Assembly (NCBI RefSeq): GCF_900101845.1
Contig: NZ_FNAM01000035.1
Span: 1-61,860, forward strand
Reading direction: 5' to 3'
Source: Sporomusa acidovorans
GTDB taxonomy: Bacteria > Bacillota > Negativicutes > Sporomusales > Sporomusaceae
Length of the DNA: 61,860 nt
Notes under the pieces: model-generated
Seen by the model: the letters and a program-made list of their open reading frames with translations, nothing else
Told to the model about the DNA's origin: nothing
Databases searched by the model: none
Translations under genes and position numbers: made by a program
Shown: piece by piece, positions 17,480 through 26,804 of the stretch
Position numbering within the stretch: position 1 is the first letter of the stretch
Layout: each line of letters begins with the position of its first letter

Positions 17480-18157
17480 ATGATTGTTTCTATACACCAA
17501 CCTGATTATATACCATATATAGGTTATTTTTATAAGATATCCTGCTCAGATGTATTTGTATTTTTAGATGATGCACAGTTTTCTAATGATAATATGCATC
17601 ACTGGAACCGGATAAAAACCCCTCAAGGGGAACACCGTTTAAAGATACCGGTAGAGTATAAGTTCGGAGACCCTATTACCCAAGTCCGTACAAAAGATGA
17701 ACTAAACTGGAAGGAAAAGCATCTAAAAACAATACAGATGAACTATATGAAAGCACCCGCATTTCGGGAGATATTTCCGATGTTCAGAGAACTGCTGATG
17801 GCTCACTACGATAATCTTGCAGAAATGAATATCGCTATAAACCAATGGATATGTACAGGTTTTGGCCTACGGCCAAAATATTATCGTAGTTCTGATATGA
17901 AGCTGCTCACGATAAAAGAGCAAAGGGTAATAGATATTTGCCTTGCGGTCGGAGGTAAAACGTATATTTCTGGAAACGGTGCCAGAGCTTATCAGATCGA
18001 GCAGCATTTCTCAGATAATGGGGTAACCCTTCAGTACACTAACTATCACCCTATTACCTACAAGCAGCTTTGGAAGGAATTTATACCCAATATGTCTATT
18101 CTTGATTACTTATTCATTTATGGATTTAATTGGAATCACATTGATGAGGCTGTGTGA
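17480..18157 (+). CDS. WbqC-like protein
   Basis: The 225-residue protein starts IVSIHQPDYIPYIGYFYKIS, the signature of the WbqC family, and has the conserved FLDDAQF and WNRIKTPQG. These proteins are found in O-antigen and capsule loci with DegT-like aminotransferases; their reaction is not established. The ATG at 17480 behind CGAGGAGTG is preferred to an upstream extension. The DegT-like gene follows after 7 bases, which suggests the two act together. Confidence 0.82.
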   Translation: MIVSIHQPDYIPYIGYFYKISCSDVFVFLDDAQFSNDNMHHWNRIKTPQGEHRLKIPVEYKFGDPITQVRTKDELNWKEKHLKTIQMNYMKAPAFREIFPMFRELLMAHYDNLAEMNIAINQWICTGFGLRPKYYRSSDMKLLTIKEQRVIDICLAVGGKTYISGNGARAYQIEQHFSDNGVTLQYTNYHPITYKQLWKEFIPNMSILDYLFIYGFNWNHIDEAV

Positions 18158-18164
18158 GGATTAG

Positions 18165-19145
18165 ATGGAGATTGGCAGTTTTATTGAAATGGAATTTCCT
18201 AGACAAAATGAGTACTATTCGGGACCTGGTATAGCGAGATTAAATAGCGGCAGGGCAGGAATTTTTCATGCAGCTCGTGTGCTAGAATGTAGTACAGTAT
18301 TTCTTCCTTTTTATCAGTGTGATACGGTTAGAGACTTTCTTGTTAGGAAGGAAATTGGCGTCCGTTACTATTCGATTGATGAAAAGTTTAACCCGTTGAT
18401 ACAGAAAATTCCTACTGATTCTGCCATAGTTATTGCCAATTATTTTGGCATAATGGGTCAGAGCAGGTTGGAAAATTTATCAAGTAGGTATAAAAACGTG
18501 ATAATTGATAACTCACAAGCCTTTTTTTCCAAACCACTTTCTGACTGTATCAGTGTGTATTCCGCAAGAAAGTTTATTGGTGTGCCGGATGGTGCTTATG
18601 TTATAGGAACTGGTACAGTTACACAGCTGGAAGAATATGAGCAGGACATCTCGTCTGATACCAGCCTATTTCTCCTGCAAAGAATCGAATATGGCTGTGC
18701 AGGCAAGAGCTATGAGGCAAAATTACTAAACGAGCAGCGAATTAATAATTCCGATATCAAAAAGATGTCAAAGTTAACACGCGCCATACTAGATGGAACC
18801 AACTATGATTTAATCAAAAAGAAACGTAGAGAAAACTTTGACATTGCTTGTAACTTATTTGGCGGAATTAATAAGATTAACCCAAGAATGTATTATGATG
18901 AAGACTGTATCCCCATGGTGTACCCTTTGGTGGTTGAGAACGATGATTTGCTTGCGAAGCTGTTAGCAAACAAAATTTATCAAGGTCATTGGTGGAGTTA
19001 TTTATTAGAAAGTTTACCAGAAGATTCGTATGAATATTGGCTATCAAAGTATATTATTCCAGTTACTATTGATCAGAGATATGACAAAGCTGAGTTGGAC
19101 TTCACAGCAAAAATAATTTATGAATTTTTGGATGGGATAAAGTGA
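18165..19145 (+). CDS. DegT/DnrJ-like PLP protein
   Basis: The 326-residue protein resembles sugar aminotransferases of the DegT/DnrJ/EryC1 group, with RLNSGRAGIFHAARVL, IIDNSQAFFSKP and the candidate PLP lysine in YSARKFIGVPDGAYV. It is about 50 residues shorter than typical members, and several substrate-binding stretches look diverged. It may aminate the keto sugar made by the CapD-type enzyme or have another role with the WbqC-like neighbour. It overlaps the next gene by 4 bases. Confidence 0.7.
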   Translation: MEIGSFIEMEFPRQNEYYSGPGIARLNSGRAGIFHAARVLECSTVFLPFYQCDTVRDFLVRKEIGVRYYSIDEKFNPLIQKIPTDSAIVIANYFGIMGQSRLENLSSRYKNVIIDNSQAFFSKPLSDCISVYSARKFIGVPDGAYVIGTGTVTQLEEYEQDISSDTSLFLLQRIEYGCAGKSYEAKLLNEQRINNSDIKKMSKLTRAILDGTNYDLIKKKRRENFDIACNLFGGINKINPRMYYDEDCIPMVYPLVVENDDLLAKLLANKIYQGHWWSYLLESLPEDSYEYWLSKYIIPVTIDQRYDKAELDFTAKIIYEFLDGIK

Positions 19146-20281
19146 AGAAGGTATTACTATTAGCACCTATGTCGTCTGTACATGAACGATTTAATAAAGT
19201 CAATATTAATATTTTGAAAGACCTGCAGTGTGAAATACACATTGCTGCAAATTTTGAGCATGGTACTAATGAAACTATACAACATAACTTACGCTATAAA
19301 AAACAAATTGAGTATCAAGGAATTGTGGTGCATCAAATGCCATTTCAGCGCAGCTCTTTAATAAAAAACTTAGCCGTAATTAAAATTTGTCGAGAGCTAT
19401 TCAAAAAAGAAAAATTTGATATGATTCATGCTCATACAGAAACGGGTGGCTTAATAACTCGAATAGCTATGTCTAGTAACAGCACTACAAAATACGTGTT
19501 TACGCCGCATGGAATGTCATTTTATAAGGGTAGTTCATTAAAAAGCTGGATGTTATATTACCCGATCGAAAAATGGATTTGTGATAAGATGGTCGCTGTA
19601 ATGGCAATGAATCAAGAAGAATTAGAAGTGCTAAAAAAGTGGAATAAAAATAATGAAAGATATATTCATGGCATAGGCTTTGATGTAAATGCAATACAAA
19701 AAACAATTGTGAATAAAAATGTTAAAAGAGCCGAATTAGGAATTCCACAAGAATCTTTCCTTATATTATCAATTGGCGAACTAAACGAAAATAAAAACCA
19801 TGAAACAATAATTAGAGCATTAGCAAAAATTAAAGCACCTAATTTATATTACTTGATTTGTGGAGAAGGACACTTGAAAAGCTATCTTGAGGATATTTGT
19901 AATTCATATAATTTATCAAATAAGATAATTTTTGCGGGATATCGTAGAGATATTTCTGAGATTGTACACATAGCTGACTTGTTTGCGTTTGCTTCATATC
20001 ATGAAGGGTTGCCTGTTTCAGTGATGGAAGCAATGGCAGCCGGATTACCTATTGTTTGTTCTAAAATTCGGGGTAATATCGATTTGCTTGAGGACGGCAA
20101 AGGCGGTTACTTGTGTAAGCCGGGTGATGTCGATTCATTCGCAGAAAAATTGAATCTATTGATTTATAAAGAGGAACAAAGAAAGAAGATGGCAAGAACT
20201 AATTTAGAAAATATACAAAAGTTCAGTAAAGATGTTGTCTATGTCGAGACAAATCAAATTTATAGGGAGATATTGATGTGA
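19142..20281 (+). CDS. Glycosyltransferase family 4
   Basis: This 379-residue GT-B enzyme has the C-terminal donor-binding domain with LSIGELNENKNHETII, the EGLPVSVMEAMAAGLPIV motif that holds the catalytic EX7E pattern, and FVFTPHGMSFYKG in the N-terminal half. It adds one sugar to the lipid-linked repeat at the cytoplasmic face. The donor is not predictable. The GTG start overlaps the preceding stop codon, so translation is probably coupled. Confidence 0.87.
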   Translation: MKKVLLLAPMSSVHERFNKVNINILKDLQCEIHIAANFEHGTNETIQHNLRYKKQIEYQGIVVHQMPFQRSSLIKNLAVIKICRELFKKEKFDMIHAHTETGGLITRIAMSSNSTTKYVFTPHGMSFYKGSSLKSWMLYYPIEKWICDKMVAVMAMNQEELEVLKKWNKNNERYIHGIGFDVNAIQKTIVNKNVKRAELGIPQESFLILSIGELNENKNHETIIRALAKIKAPNLYYLICGEGHLKSYLEDICNSYNLSNKIIFAGYRRDISEIVHIADLFAFASYHEGLPVSVMEAMAAGLPIVCSKIRGNIDLLEDGKGGYLCKPGDVDSFAEKLNLLIYKEEQRKKMARTNLENIQKFSKDVVYVETNQIYREILM

Positions 20282-21360
20282 TGCCGGGAAAACAAAATTT
20301 TATCAGCTCTCCTCCTAAAATCAGCATTATCGTACCAGTATACGATGTGGAACTATATCTTAGACAGTGTTTAGATAGTCTTGTGAATCAAACTTTGGAA
20401 AATATTGAAATTATATGTATTAATGATGGAAGTCCGGATAATTCAATAGGAATATTAAACGAATATGCTCAAAATGATTCTAGAATAATGGTTATTAACC
20501 AAAAGAATATGGGTTTATCTGGTGCAAGAAATAGGGGGTTAAAAGTAGCAACTGGTGAATATATTATGTTTGTTGATGGTGACGATTGGGTTGACTTAAA
20601 TATTTGTGAGAAATTATATGGCACTGCGAGTTTAGAAAACGCTGATTGTGTCATGTGTTCCTATGTAAAGGAGTTCAAAAATAGATCCGTAGTCAATCAC
20701 ATTTTTAAGGAAGAATATTTGGTATTAGAGAAAAACGAAACAAAATATAGATTCCATAGAAGATTATTCGGTCTTGTAGAAAAGGAATTAAGTAGACCGG
20801 AGGATTGTGATTTAATTGTGTCTGCTTGTATGCAACTTTATAGAAGAGAAATTGCCGCAAGTGTAGACTTTCTCGATACAAAACTAATTGGAACAGAAGA
20901 TGCTTTATTCCAAATTTATGTTTATTATTACTTTGCTAAATTTGTTTATATAGATATGCCGCTATACCATTACCGAAAAACAAATCAATCTTCTTTAACA
21001 TCTACACATAAGACAGATTTATTTGAAAGATGGCAAAATTTATATGATATTATGCAAGATTTCATATATAAATACTGTGATGAACCTGTTTATCATGAGG
21101 CGCTTGATAATAGAATAGTGTTTAGCATGATTGGATTGGGCTTAAATGAAATTTATGCATCTGAAAAATCAATAATTAAAAAGGCCAGGCGCTTAAAGAA
21201 CATGTTAGAAACAGAACGATACCGCGAAGCATATGAAAGATTTAAATTCAAATGTTTACCGTTAAAATGGAAGATGTTTTTTGGATTATGCAAATTTAAA
21301 CTTACGCTTGCTTTGGTCTTTATGCTCTTGGCAGTTGAGTATTTAAGAAAAAGGCAGTAG
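20278..21360 (+). CDS. Glycosyltransferase family 2
   Basis: This 360-residue enzyme has a GT-A domain (about 10-230) with ISIIVPVYDVELYLRQCLDS, ICINDGSPDNS, and the metal-binding DGDDW. A hydrophobic patch near the C-terminus (340-355) may anchor it to the membrane. The GTG at 20278 and the adjacent ATG at 20281 are both possible starts. It overlaps the previous gene. Confidence 0.87.
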   Translation: MMPGKQNFISSPPKISIIVPVYDVELYLRQCLDSLVNQTLENIEIICINDGSPDNSIGILNEYAQNDSRIMVINQKNMGLSGARNRGLKVATGEYIMFVDGDDWVDLNICEKLYGTASLENADCVMCSYVKEFKNRSVVNHIFKEEYLVLEKNETKYRFHRRLFGLVEKELSRPEDCDLIVSACMQLYRREIAASVDFLDTKLIGTEDALFQIYVYYYFAKFVYIDMPLYHYRKTNQSSLTSTHKTDLFERWQNLYDIMQDFIYKYCDEPVYHEALDNRIVFSMIGLGLNEIYASEKSIIKKARRLKNMLETERYREAYERFKFKCLPLKWKMFFGLCKFKLTLALVFMLLAVEYLRKRQ

Positions 21361-21459
21361 GGATTATATTTTTCAAGTGATAAGACAAGCTATGCTCTTC
21401 AAATGTTGCGGAATAATTGATCAAAATAACAACAAAATTTAGATGTTTTGGAGGTAATT

Positions 21460-22602
21460 ATGCAGCCAATTAGAGTTCTGAATTTATTTACAATCATGAA
21501 CCGTGGTGGGGCAGAAACGATGGTAATGAATTTATATCGTCAGATAGACCGTACTAAAATCCAATTTGATTTTATGGTGTACTACCAAGAACGAGGAAGC
21601 TATGATGATGAAATAGAATCGATGGGAGGCAAAATTTATCGGATGCCAAAACTTCGATTTTTAAATTTATATAGATATACAAAATGTCTAAAAACATTTT
21701 TTTATGAACATAAGGAATATAAGATTTTACACGGGCATATGGGAGAAACGGGTTTTTTTGTATACAGAGAGGCAAGCAGACAAGGTGTTCCGATTATTAT
21801 AGTCCATTCTCATTGTGCAAATTCACCGATAAAAGGTATTCAAATCCACGCTCGAATAAAAAAAATGATAAAGATCACTTTTGAGCAATTAATGTGGAGG
21901 TATGTGACCGATGGATTTGCATGTGGCTATGCAGCTAGAGATGCTTTATTTGGTTCTAAAAGTAAGCCAGCAATTATTCTAAATAATGCAATCGATACAG
22001 AAAAATTTGTTTATAATTCTCAAATCGCTTATGAAGTGAAAACAAAACTTGGCATCAAGAATAAGTTCGTTATAGGACACGTTGGCAGGATGGATGTAAA
22101 TAAAAATCAATGGTTTATAGTTGATATTTTTAAATGTATTCATGATAAAAATCCTGATACAGTTTTACTTCTAATCGGGGACGGTGAATTAAAAAGAAAA
22201 ATAGCATCTAAAATTAAAAAACTAAATCTTAATGATAGTGTGATTTTAACGGGTGTACGTTCTGATATTCCTAATTTGATGCAGGCAATAGATGTATTTT
22301 TATTTCCTTCGCTCTATGAAGGAGTTCCTGTTGCAGTTATTGAGGCACAGGCAGCAGGCTTACCATGTATTTTGTCTGATGCAATTTCAAAAGAGACCAA
22401 TATAGTTGGTCAATGTCAGTTTATATCGTTAAATAAACCACCTCACGAATGGGCTAAGATAGTTCTCAAATATGAAAGAGGATTCAAAAGGAAGGATATG
22501 CAAGTTGAGTTTGGCAAGGCTGGTTATGATATAAAAACGACTGCAAAGTGGCTAGAAGAATATTATTTAAAAAAATATGTAGAGTTGAAGGATATGAAAT
22601 GA
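21460..22602 (+). CDS. Glycosyltransferase family 4
   Basis: This 380-residue enzyme begins IRVLNLFTIMNRGGAETMVM, the usual opening of GT4 capsular transferases, and has GHVGRMDVNKNQWFIVDI and SLYEGVPVAVIEAQAAGLP for donor binding and catalysis. The real start is ATG 21460 behind TTTTGGAGGTAATT; an upstream TTG lies in the RBS. About 100 bases separate it from the previous gene, and nothing clear is seen in that gap. It overlaps the polymerase start by 4 bases. Confidence 0.87.
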   Translation: MQPIRVLNLFTIMNRGGAETMVMNLYRQIDRTKIQFDFMVYYQERGSYDDEIESMGGKIYRMPKLRFLNLYRYTKCLKTFFYEHKEYKILHGHMGETGFFVYREASRQGVPIIIVHSHCANSPIKGIQIHARIKKMIKITFEQLMWRYVTDGFACGYAARDALFGSKSKPAIILNNAIDTEKFVYNSQIAYEVKTKLGIKNKFVIGHVGRMDVNKNQWFIVDIFKCIHDKNPDTVLLLIGDGELKRKIASKIKKLNLNDSVILTGVRSDIPNLMQAIDVFLFPSLYEGVPVAVIEAQAAGLPCILSDAISKETNIVGQCQFISLNKPPHEWAKIVLKYERGFKRKDMQVEFGKAGYDIKTTAKWLEEYYLKKYVELKDMK

Positions 22603-23909
22603 GTATATTTCTTTTATTTACCATTATAGAGGGATTATTATTATATTTTATTAAAATTAATGGGTTACATTTAAATGGAGATGTTATTTCGTGGATTATT
22701 ATTACTCTTTCTTCTATCGGGTTATTTACGTCTGTTTTGTATAAATATAAGAGACCAACGGATTCGTTTTTTGTTACTGTATTGTGCCTGGCTTATGTAC
22801 TTAGGATTTTTGCCTTGTTGTGGGATATTTACGCACGTGACATTTGGCTATTGCCTAATAGTGGACTTGATTCTGAGTTCTTTCAGAATTCCGCTTTAGA
22901 TTTTGCAATATATAATGATAGTAATGCTGGTATGGTGACGAAAACATTTGGTTTATTTTATCGTTATTTCGGTGAATACAGGATATTACTACAGTATCTA
23001 AACTTACTTTGTTCTATTTTTACAATAATGCTTTGCAATTCAATATTTAACAGATTAGAAATATCGGATAAATCAAAAAAGATTGGGTTATTTTTAATTT
23101 CTTTCCTTCCTAATTACATAATTTTATCAGTTATTCTTTTGCGAGAGTCATTGATGATTTTTATTTTAGCCTTGTCCTTGTATTTTTTTATCAGGTGGTG
23201 GAAGTCGGGCGTAATTGCTAACTTTGTATTAGCTTGCGCATTATCTTTTTTTGCGGCCATGTATCATAGTGGTGGTATAACAAATGCAATAGGTTATGCC
23301 GTTGTATATGTTTTTTATAATCATAAAAAAAAGGACTTTCAATTTTCTTTTAAATCAATTGTTTCAGGTACGCTATTACTAACGTTATTTCTGGCTACTT
23401 TCATTAATTATGGCAATGTTTTTTTTGGCTATGTAAATCGCGTAGACTCTGTATCTGTCATAACAACTAAGGTTGTTGATGCGGGTGGCGGTAGATCTGG
23501 ATACGATCATATTGGTGGGGCAAATGTGACATCGCTTAGTGAACTTTTACTATATACCCCAATTAGAATGCTCTACTTTGTTGCGTCTCCGTTGCCATGG
23601 GATTGGCGAGGAATTAACGATATTATTGCATTTGTCTTTAGTAGTATGTTTTATTTTTTAGTGCTGTATATGGCTTTAAAAGTATTAAAATCTGTCAACA
23701 TAGTAATGGAAAAAAAGACACTTATCATCGCCTTATTAATTATAAATTTATTTGGTATGGCATTATTTGCTTGGGGAGTTAGCAATGCCGGAACAGCCTT
23801 AAGACATAGAGACAAATATATAGCTCAGTACGTGATCCTACTAACAATATGTTTAACCGTGAAGTCTAAAAGTTTAAAAGGCATAAGAAGTATTAAAAAT
23901 AATGCATGA
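22599..23909 (+). CDS. Wzy/EpsG-like polysaccharide polymerase
   Basis: The 436-residue protein is strongly hydrophobic, with about ten membrane segments spread over its length and a large polar loop around residues 280-320. Its position between glycosyltransferases and flippase fits an O-antigen or EpsG-type polymerase. Such proteins show low sequence conservation, so the call rests on topology and context. The ATG at 22599 overlaps the previous stop (ATGA). Confidence 0.75.
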   Translation: MSIFLLFTIIEGLLLYFIKINGLHLNGDVISWIIITLSSIGLFTSVLYKYKRPTDSFFVTVLCLAYVLRIFALLWDIYARDIWLLPNSGLDSEFFQNSALDFAIYNDSNAGMVTKTFGLFYRYFGEYRILLQYLNLLCSIFTIMLCNSIFNRLEISDKSKKIGLFLISFLPNYIILSVILLRESLMIFILALSLYFFIRWWKSGVIANFVLACALSFFAAMYHSGGITNAIGYAVVYVFYNHKKKDFQFSFKSIVSGTLLLTLFLATFINYGNVFFGYVNRVDSVSVITTKVVDAGGGRSGYDHIGGANVTSLSELLLYTPIRMLYFVASPLPWDWRGINDIIAFVFSSMFYFLVLYMALKVLKSVNIVMEKKTLIIALLIINLFGMALFAWGVSNAGTALRHRDKYIAQYVILLTICLTVKSKSLKGIRSIKNNA

Positions 23910-23954
23910 TGTTTTTTGAGCAGTCAATTGGTTATTTAACGTTAGGAGGAAGCA

Positions 23955-24923
23955 ATGAAAAAAATTATACTTTTTGACACATCTGTAGCAACCGCTAATA
24001 AAGGTGATGAGATTATTATGGAGGCCTCTAGAAAAGCAATACATAGCATAACAAAAAACAGCTTTGTAATGACGATGCCTACCCATACTCCCATATTTCA
24101 CTGGTATCAAACTACTAGGCGAAATTCGTTGGTAACAGATCTAAATAATATAGACTATAAATTTGTTTGTGGAACGAATTTATTATCAACAAACATGATA
24201 TCACCATGGCCATCATGGAATATTAATCTATTTAATTGTAAACCAATCAAAGATTGTATATTACTTGGTGTAGGGTGTGGAATAATCAGTAACAAAATTA
24301 ATTATTATACAAGAAAATTGTATCGCTCAATACTATCACACGATTTTATTCATAGCGTACGTGATAATATAACTAAAGAAATGCTCAGTTCACTAGGATT
24401 TAAAGCAATCAATACTGGTTGTACAACTATTTGGTCCCTGGATTCGAATTTGTGCAACCAGATACCGCATAATAAGGCCAAAGCTGTCGTATTTACACTG
24501 ACTGATTATTTCAAAGACAGAAATAATGATCAAAAACTAATTAATGTTTTAAAGGAAAATTATGAGGAAATATATTTTTGGCCACAAGGATTGGGAGACT
24601 ATGAATACTTTCATACTCTAGATGAGATTGGTGATATTTCAATTATACCGCCCAGTATTTGTGAATATGCCAAGATACTTGAAAAAGATATAGATTATGT
24701 TGGAACTCGGCTTCATGGTGGGATCTATGCTATGCAACATAAAAAGCGTTCAATAATTATTGTTGTAGATCATCGCGCAAGGGAAATGAACAAAACATAT
24801 AAATTGAATTGTATCGAAAGAAACAATTTAGATCAATTATCGGGTTTTATAAATTCTAGTATTAGTACACAGATTAATCCTAAACAAAAAAATATTGAAG
24901 TATGGCTTAGTCAATTCAAATAA
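23955..24923 (+). CDS. Polysaccharide pyruvyltransferase family protein
   Basis: The 322-residue protein has the family's N-terminal DTSVATANKGDEIIMEA, the central SVRDNITKEMLSSLG and the C-terminal GTRLHGGIYAMQHKKRSI with the conserved arginine-histidine pair. It would add a pyruvate ketal from phosphoenolpyruvate to a sugar, giving the polymer negative charge. RBS is TTAGGAGGAAGCA. The gene is very AT-rich, like its neighbours. Confidence 0.84.
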   Translation: MKKIILFDTSVATANKGDEIIMEASRKAIHSITKNSFVMTMPTHTPIFHWYQTTRRNSLVTDLNNIDYKFVCGTNLLSTNMISPWPSWNINLFNCKPIKDCILLGVGCGIISNKINYYTRKLYRSILSHDFIHSVRDNITKEMLSSLGFKAINTGCTTIWSLDSNLCNQIPHNKAKAVVFTLTDYFKDRNNDQKLINVLKENYEEIYFWPQGLGDYEYFHTLDEIGDISIIPPSICEYAKILEKDIDYVGTRLHGGIYAMQHKKRSIIIVVDHRAREMNKTYKLNCIERNNLDQLSGFINSSISTQINPKQKNIEVWLSQFK

Positions 24924-24948
24924 TTAAGAAATTTAAAGGAAAGTTTAA

Positions 24949-26385
24949 ATGAACAAATCAAAGTATCTTTTAAAAAACACTATTTTGTTTTCTATTGGAA
25001 ATTTTGGCTCTAAGTTTTTAACTTTCTTTCTTGTTCCAATCTATACCTTATATTTGTCAACAGAAGAATTGGGGATGGTAGATTTAATACAAAGTACAAT
25101 GAATTTATTAATTCCGCTACTTTCACTAGGCTTATCTGAAGCAACAATAAGATTTATAATGGATAAAAGTACAGATAATGCGCAGGTATTGTCTTTCTCA
25201 TTGTATGTAATATTTATTGGAACAGCTATTCTGGTTGTAATAACTCCGTTTATATATTTGGTAACCGAATTCTCCAACTATATTTTATATTTTCCTTTTA
25301 TTTACTTTTCTACAGCCGGCAAAGGAGTTCTGTCACAATTCATTAGAGGAAAAGAAAAAGTGAAGCTTTATGTTTTTGATAGTCTAATTACGGCAATCTC
25401 ATTATTGTCTTTTACAATTATATTCTTAACTTGGCTGAGGCTTGGGGCACATGGTTTCCTTTTATCATGGGGATTATCAAATGTGGTTTCATGTATTTTT
25501 CTTTTAATTTCTGGAAAAATTTTTCGAGATATAATAAATCTTTCGGCAATATCAAAAGAAATAGCAAGACCAATGTTACACTATGGATTACCGTTAGTTC
25601 CGAATTACCTTTCGTGGTGGATTACAAGTCTGTCTGGCAGATATTTTGTTACTATGTTTTGGGGATTCGCGGTAAATGGACTTTACTCGATTGCATACCG
25701 GGTACCTTCGATAATGGGTGTTTTTGTTGAAGTGTTTATGCAGGCATGGCAGCTTTCTGCCATAAAAGAATATGAAGGCGATCGGGATAAAAATTTCTAT
25801 AGTGAAGTATACAAATTCTACTGTACTATTACATTTTTAGTTAGTTCTGGACTGATTCTTTGTTCCAAGTTGGTAGCCTTATTATTATTTCAAAATGAGT
25901 TTTATATAGCCTGGAGGTATGTACCGCTCTTAATGTGTGCCTTTACTATTGGAAATTTACAGACTTATTTGGGAAGTTTATATACTGCAGCAAAAAAGAC
26001 TAAAAAGGTTTTTGTAACAACTATGACTGGTGCATTTACCAATATTGTTTTGAATATGGTACTAACTCCCTTATATGGAGTGTATGGTTCAATAATTGCA
26101 ATATATATTAGCTATACAGTCATATATGCCTACCGCTTAGTAGATTTATCAAAATTTATGAATATGGAATTTAACTTAAAAAGAGTGAACGTTTCCCTGG
26201 TGGTTATTACTACCCAAGCAACACTTGTTACTCTCGATTTTAACTTATCAATGTTGTTTAGCCTAGTAGGATTTATTTTAATTATTATCTTTCATATAAA
26301 GGGAATTATTGGCATGTTTGATGCGGGATGCAGATACGTTAAAGGGTTTAAAAATAATATAAAAGCTATATATACGAAAGTGTAA
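24949..26385 (+). CDS. Wzx-type polysaccharide flippase
   Basis: The 478-residue protein has 12-14 predicted membrane segments starting at about residue 10 and belongs to the MATE/MVF-like polysaccharide flippase group (SIGNFGSKFLTFFLVPIYTL at the N-terminus). It should move the lipid-linked repeat unit across the cytoplasmic membrane before polymerisation. It is the last intact gene of the polysaccharide operon. Confidence 0.87.
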   Translation: MNKSKYLLKNTILFSIGNFGSKFLTFFLVPIYTLYLSTEELGMVDLIQSTMNLLIPLLSLGLSEATIRFIMDKSTDNAQVLSFSLYVIFIGTAILVVITPFIYLVTEFSNYILYFPFIYFSTAGKGVLSQFIRGKEKVKLYVFDSLITAISLLSFTIIFLTWLRLGAHGFLLSWGLSNVVSCIFLLISGKIFRDIINLSAISKEIARPMLHYGLPLVPNYLSWWITSLSGRYFVTMFWGFAVNGLYSIAYRVPSIMGVFVEVFMQAWQLSAIKEYEGDRDKNFYSEVYKFYCTITFLVSSGLILCSKLVALLLFQNEFYIAWRYVPLLMCAFTIGNLQTYLGSLYTAAKKTKKVFVTTMTGAFTNIVLNMVLTPLYGVYGSIIAIYISYTVIYAYRLVDLSKFMNMEFNLKRVNVSLVVITTQATLVTLDFNLSMLFSLVGFILIIIFHIKGIIGMFDAGCRYVKGFKNNIKAIYTKV

Positions 26386-26721
26386 TACAAAAAATGCTCC
26401 AGGAAATGGATTTTTTCTTTTCACCAAAAACATACAAAAGTAACAAACAACATTTATCAGTTTTTAAATCGTCATAACTTCACTGTTTATTTATTTCATG
26501 CCCCTGTTATTTACGTTATTTCCAGTAGACTAGCCGATAAAATGATTTCTCCTTATTTTTTGGTGGGTATATGTTTTGGTGGTAGCTTACTTGTATGTTT
26601 TTTGTTATCAAAGATTATAGAAAAATCGCGTTTCCTACAAATAGCGACGGGTCAAAACTATTCACGCGAAATGCACATGCCGGCATGGTCGAAAACAGAC
26701 TGGGAGAGCTATAAAGCATAG
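26386..26721 (+). pseudogene. C-terminal remnant of an acyltransferase-3 family protein
   Basis: The open frame directly after the flippase stop has no start or RBS. It reads FLNRHNFTVYLFHAPVIYVI, then a membrane segment, then a polar tail to TAG at 26721. This matches the last two helices of membrane acyltransferases (OafA/WcfO type). The gene has lost its larger N-terminal part. It may once have acetylated the polymer. Confidence 0.6.
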
Positions 26722-26735
26722 CTTTCCCAGTCTGT
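26696..26735 (+). terminator. Terminator at the end of the polysaccharide operon
   Basis: CAGACTGGGAGAGCT and AGCTTTCCCAGTCTG form a stem with a short loop. The T tail is weak, so termination on either strand is possible. Confidence 0.65.
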
Positions 26736-26804
26736 CTTCGATAACAATAAACATTATTAACAGTATAGAAGTGAACTATTATTTTAATAGAAACTAAAGA
26801 AAGT

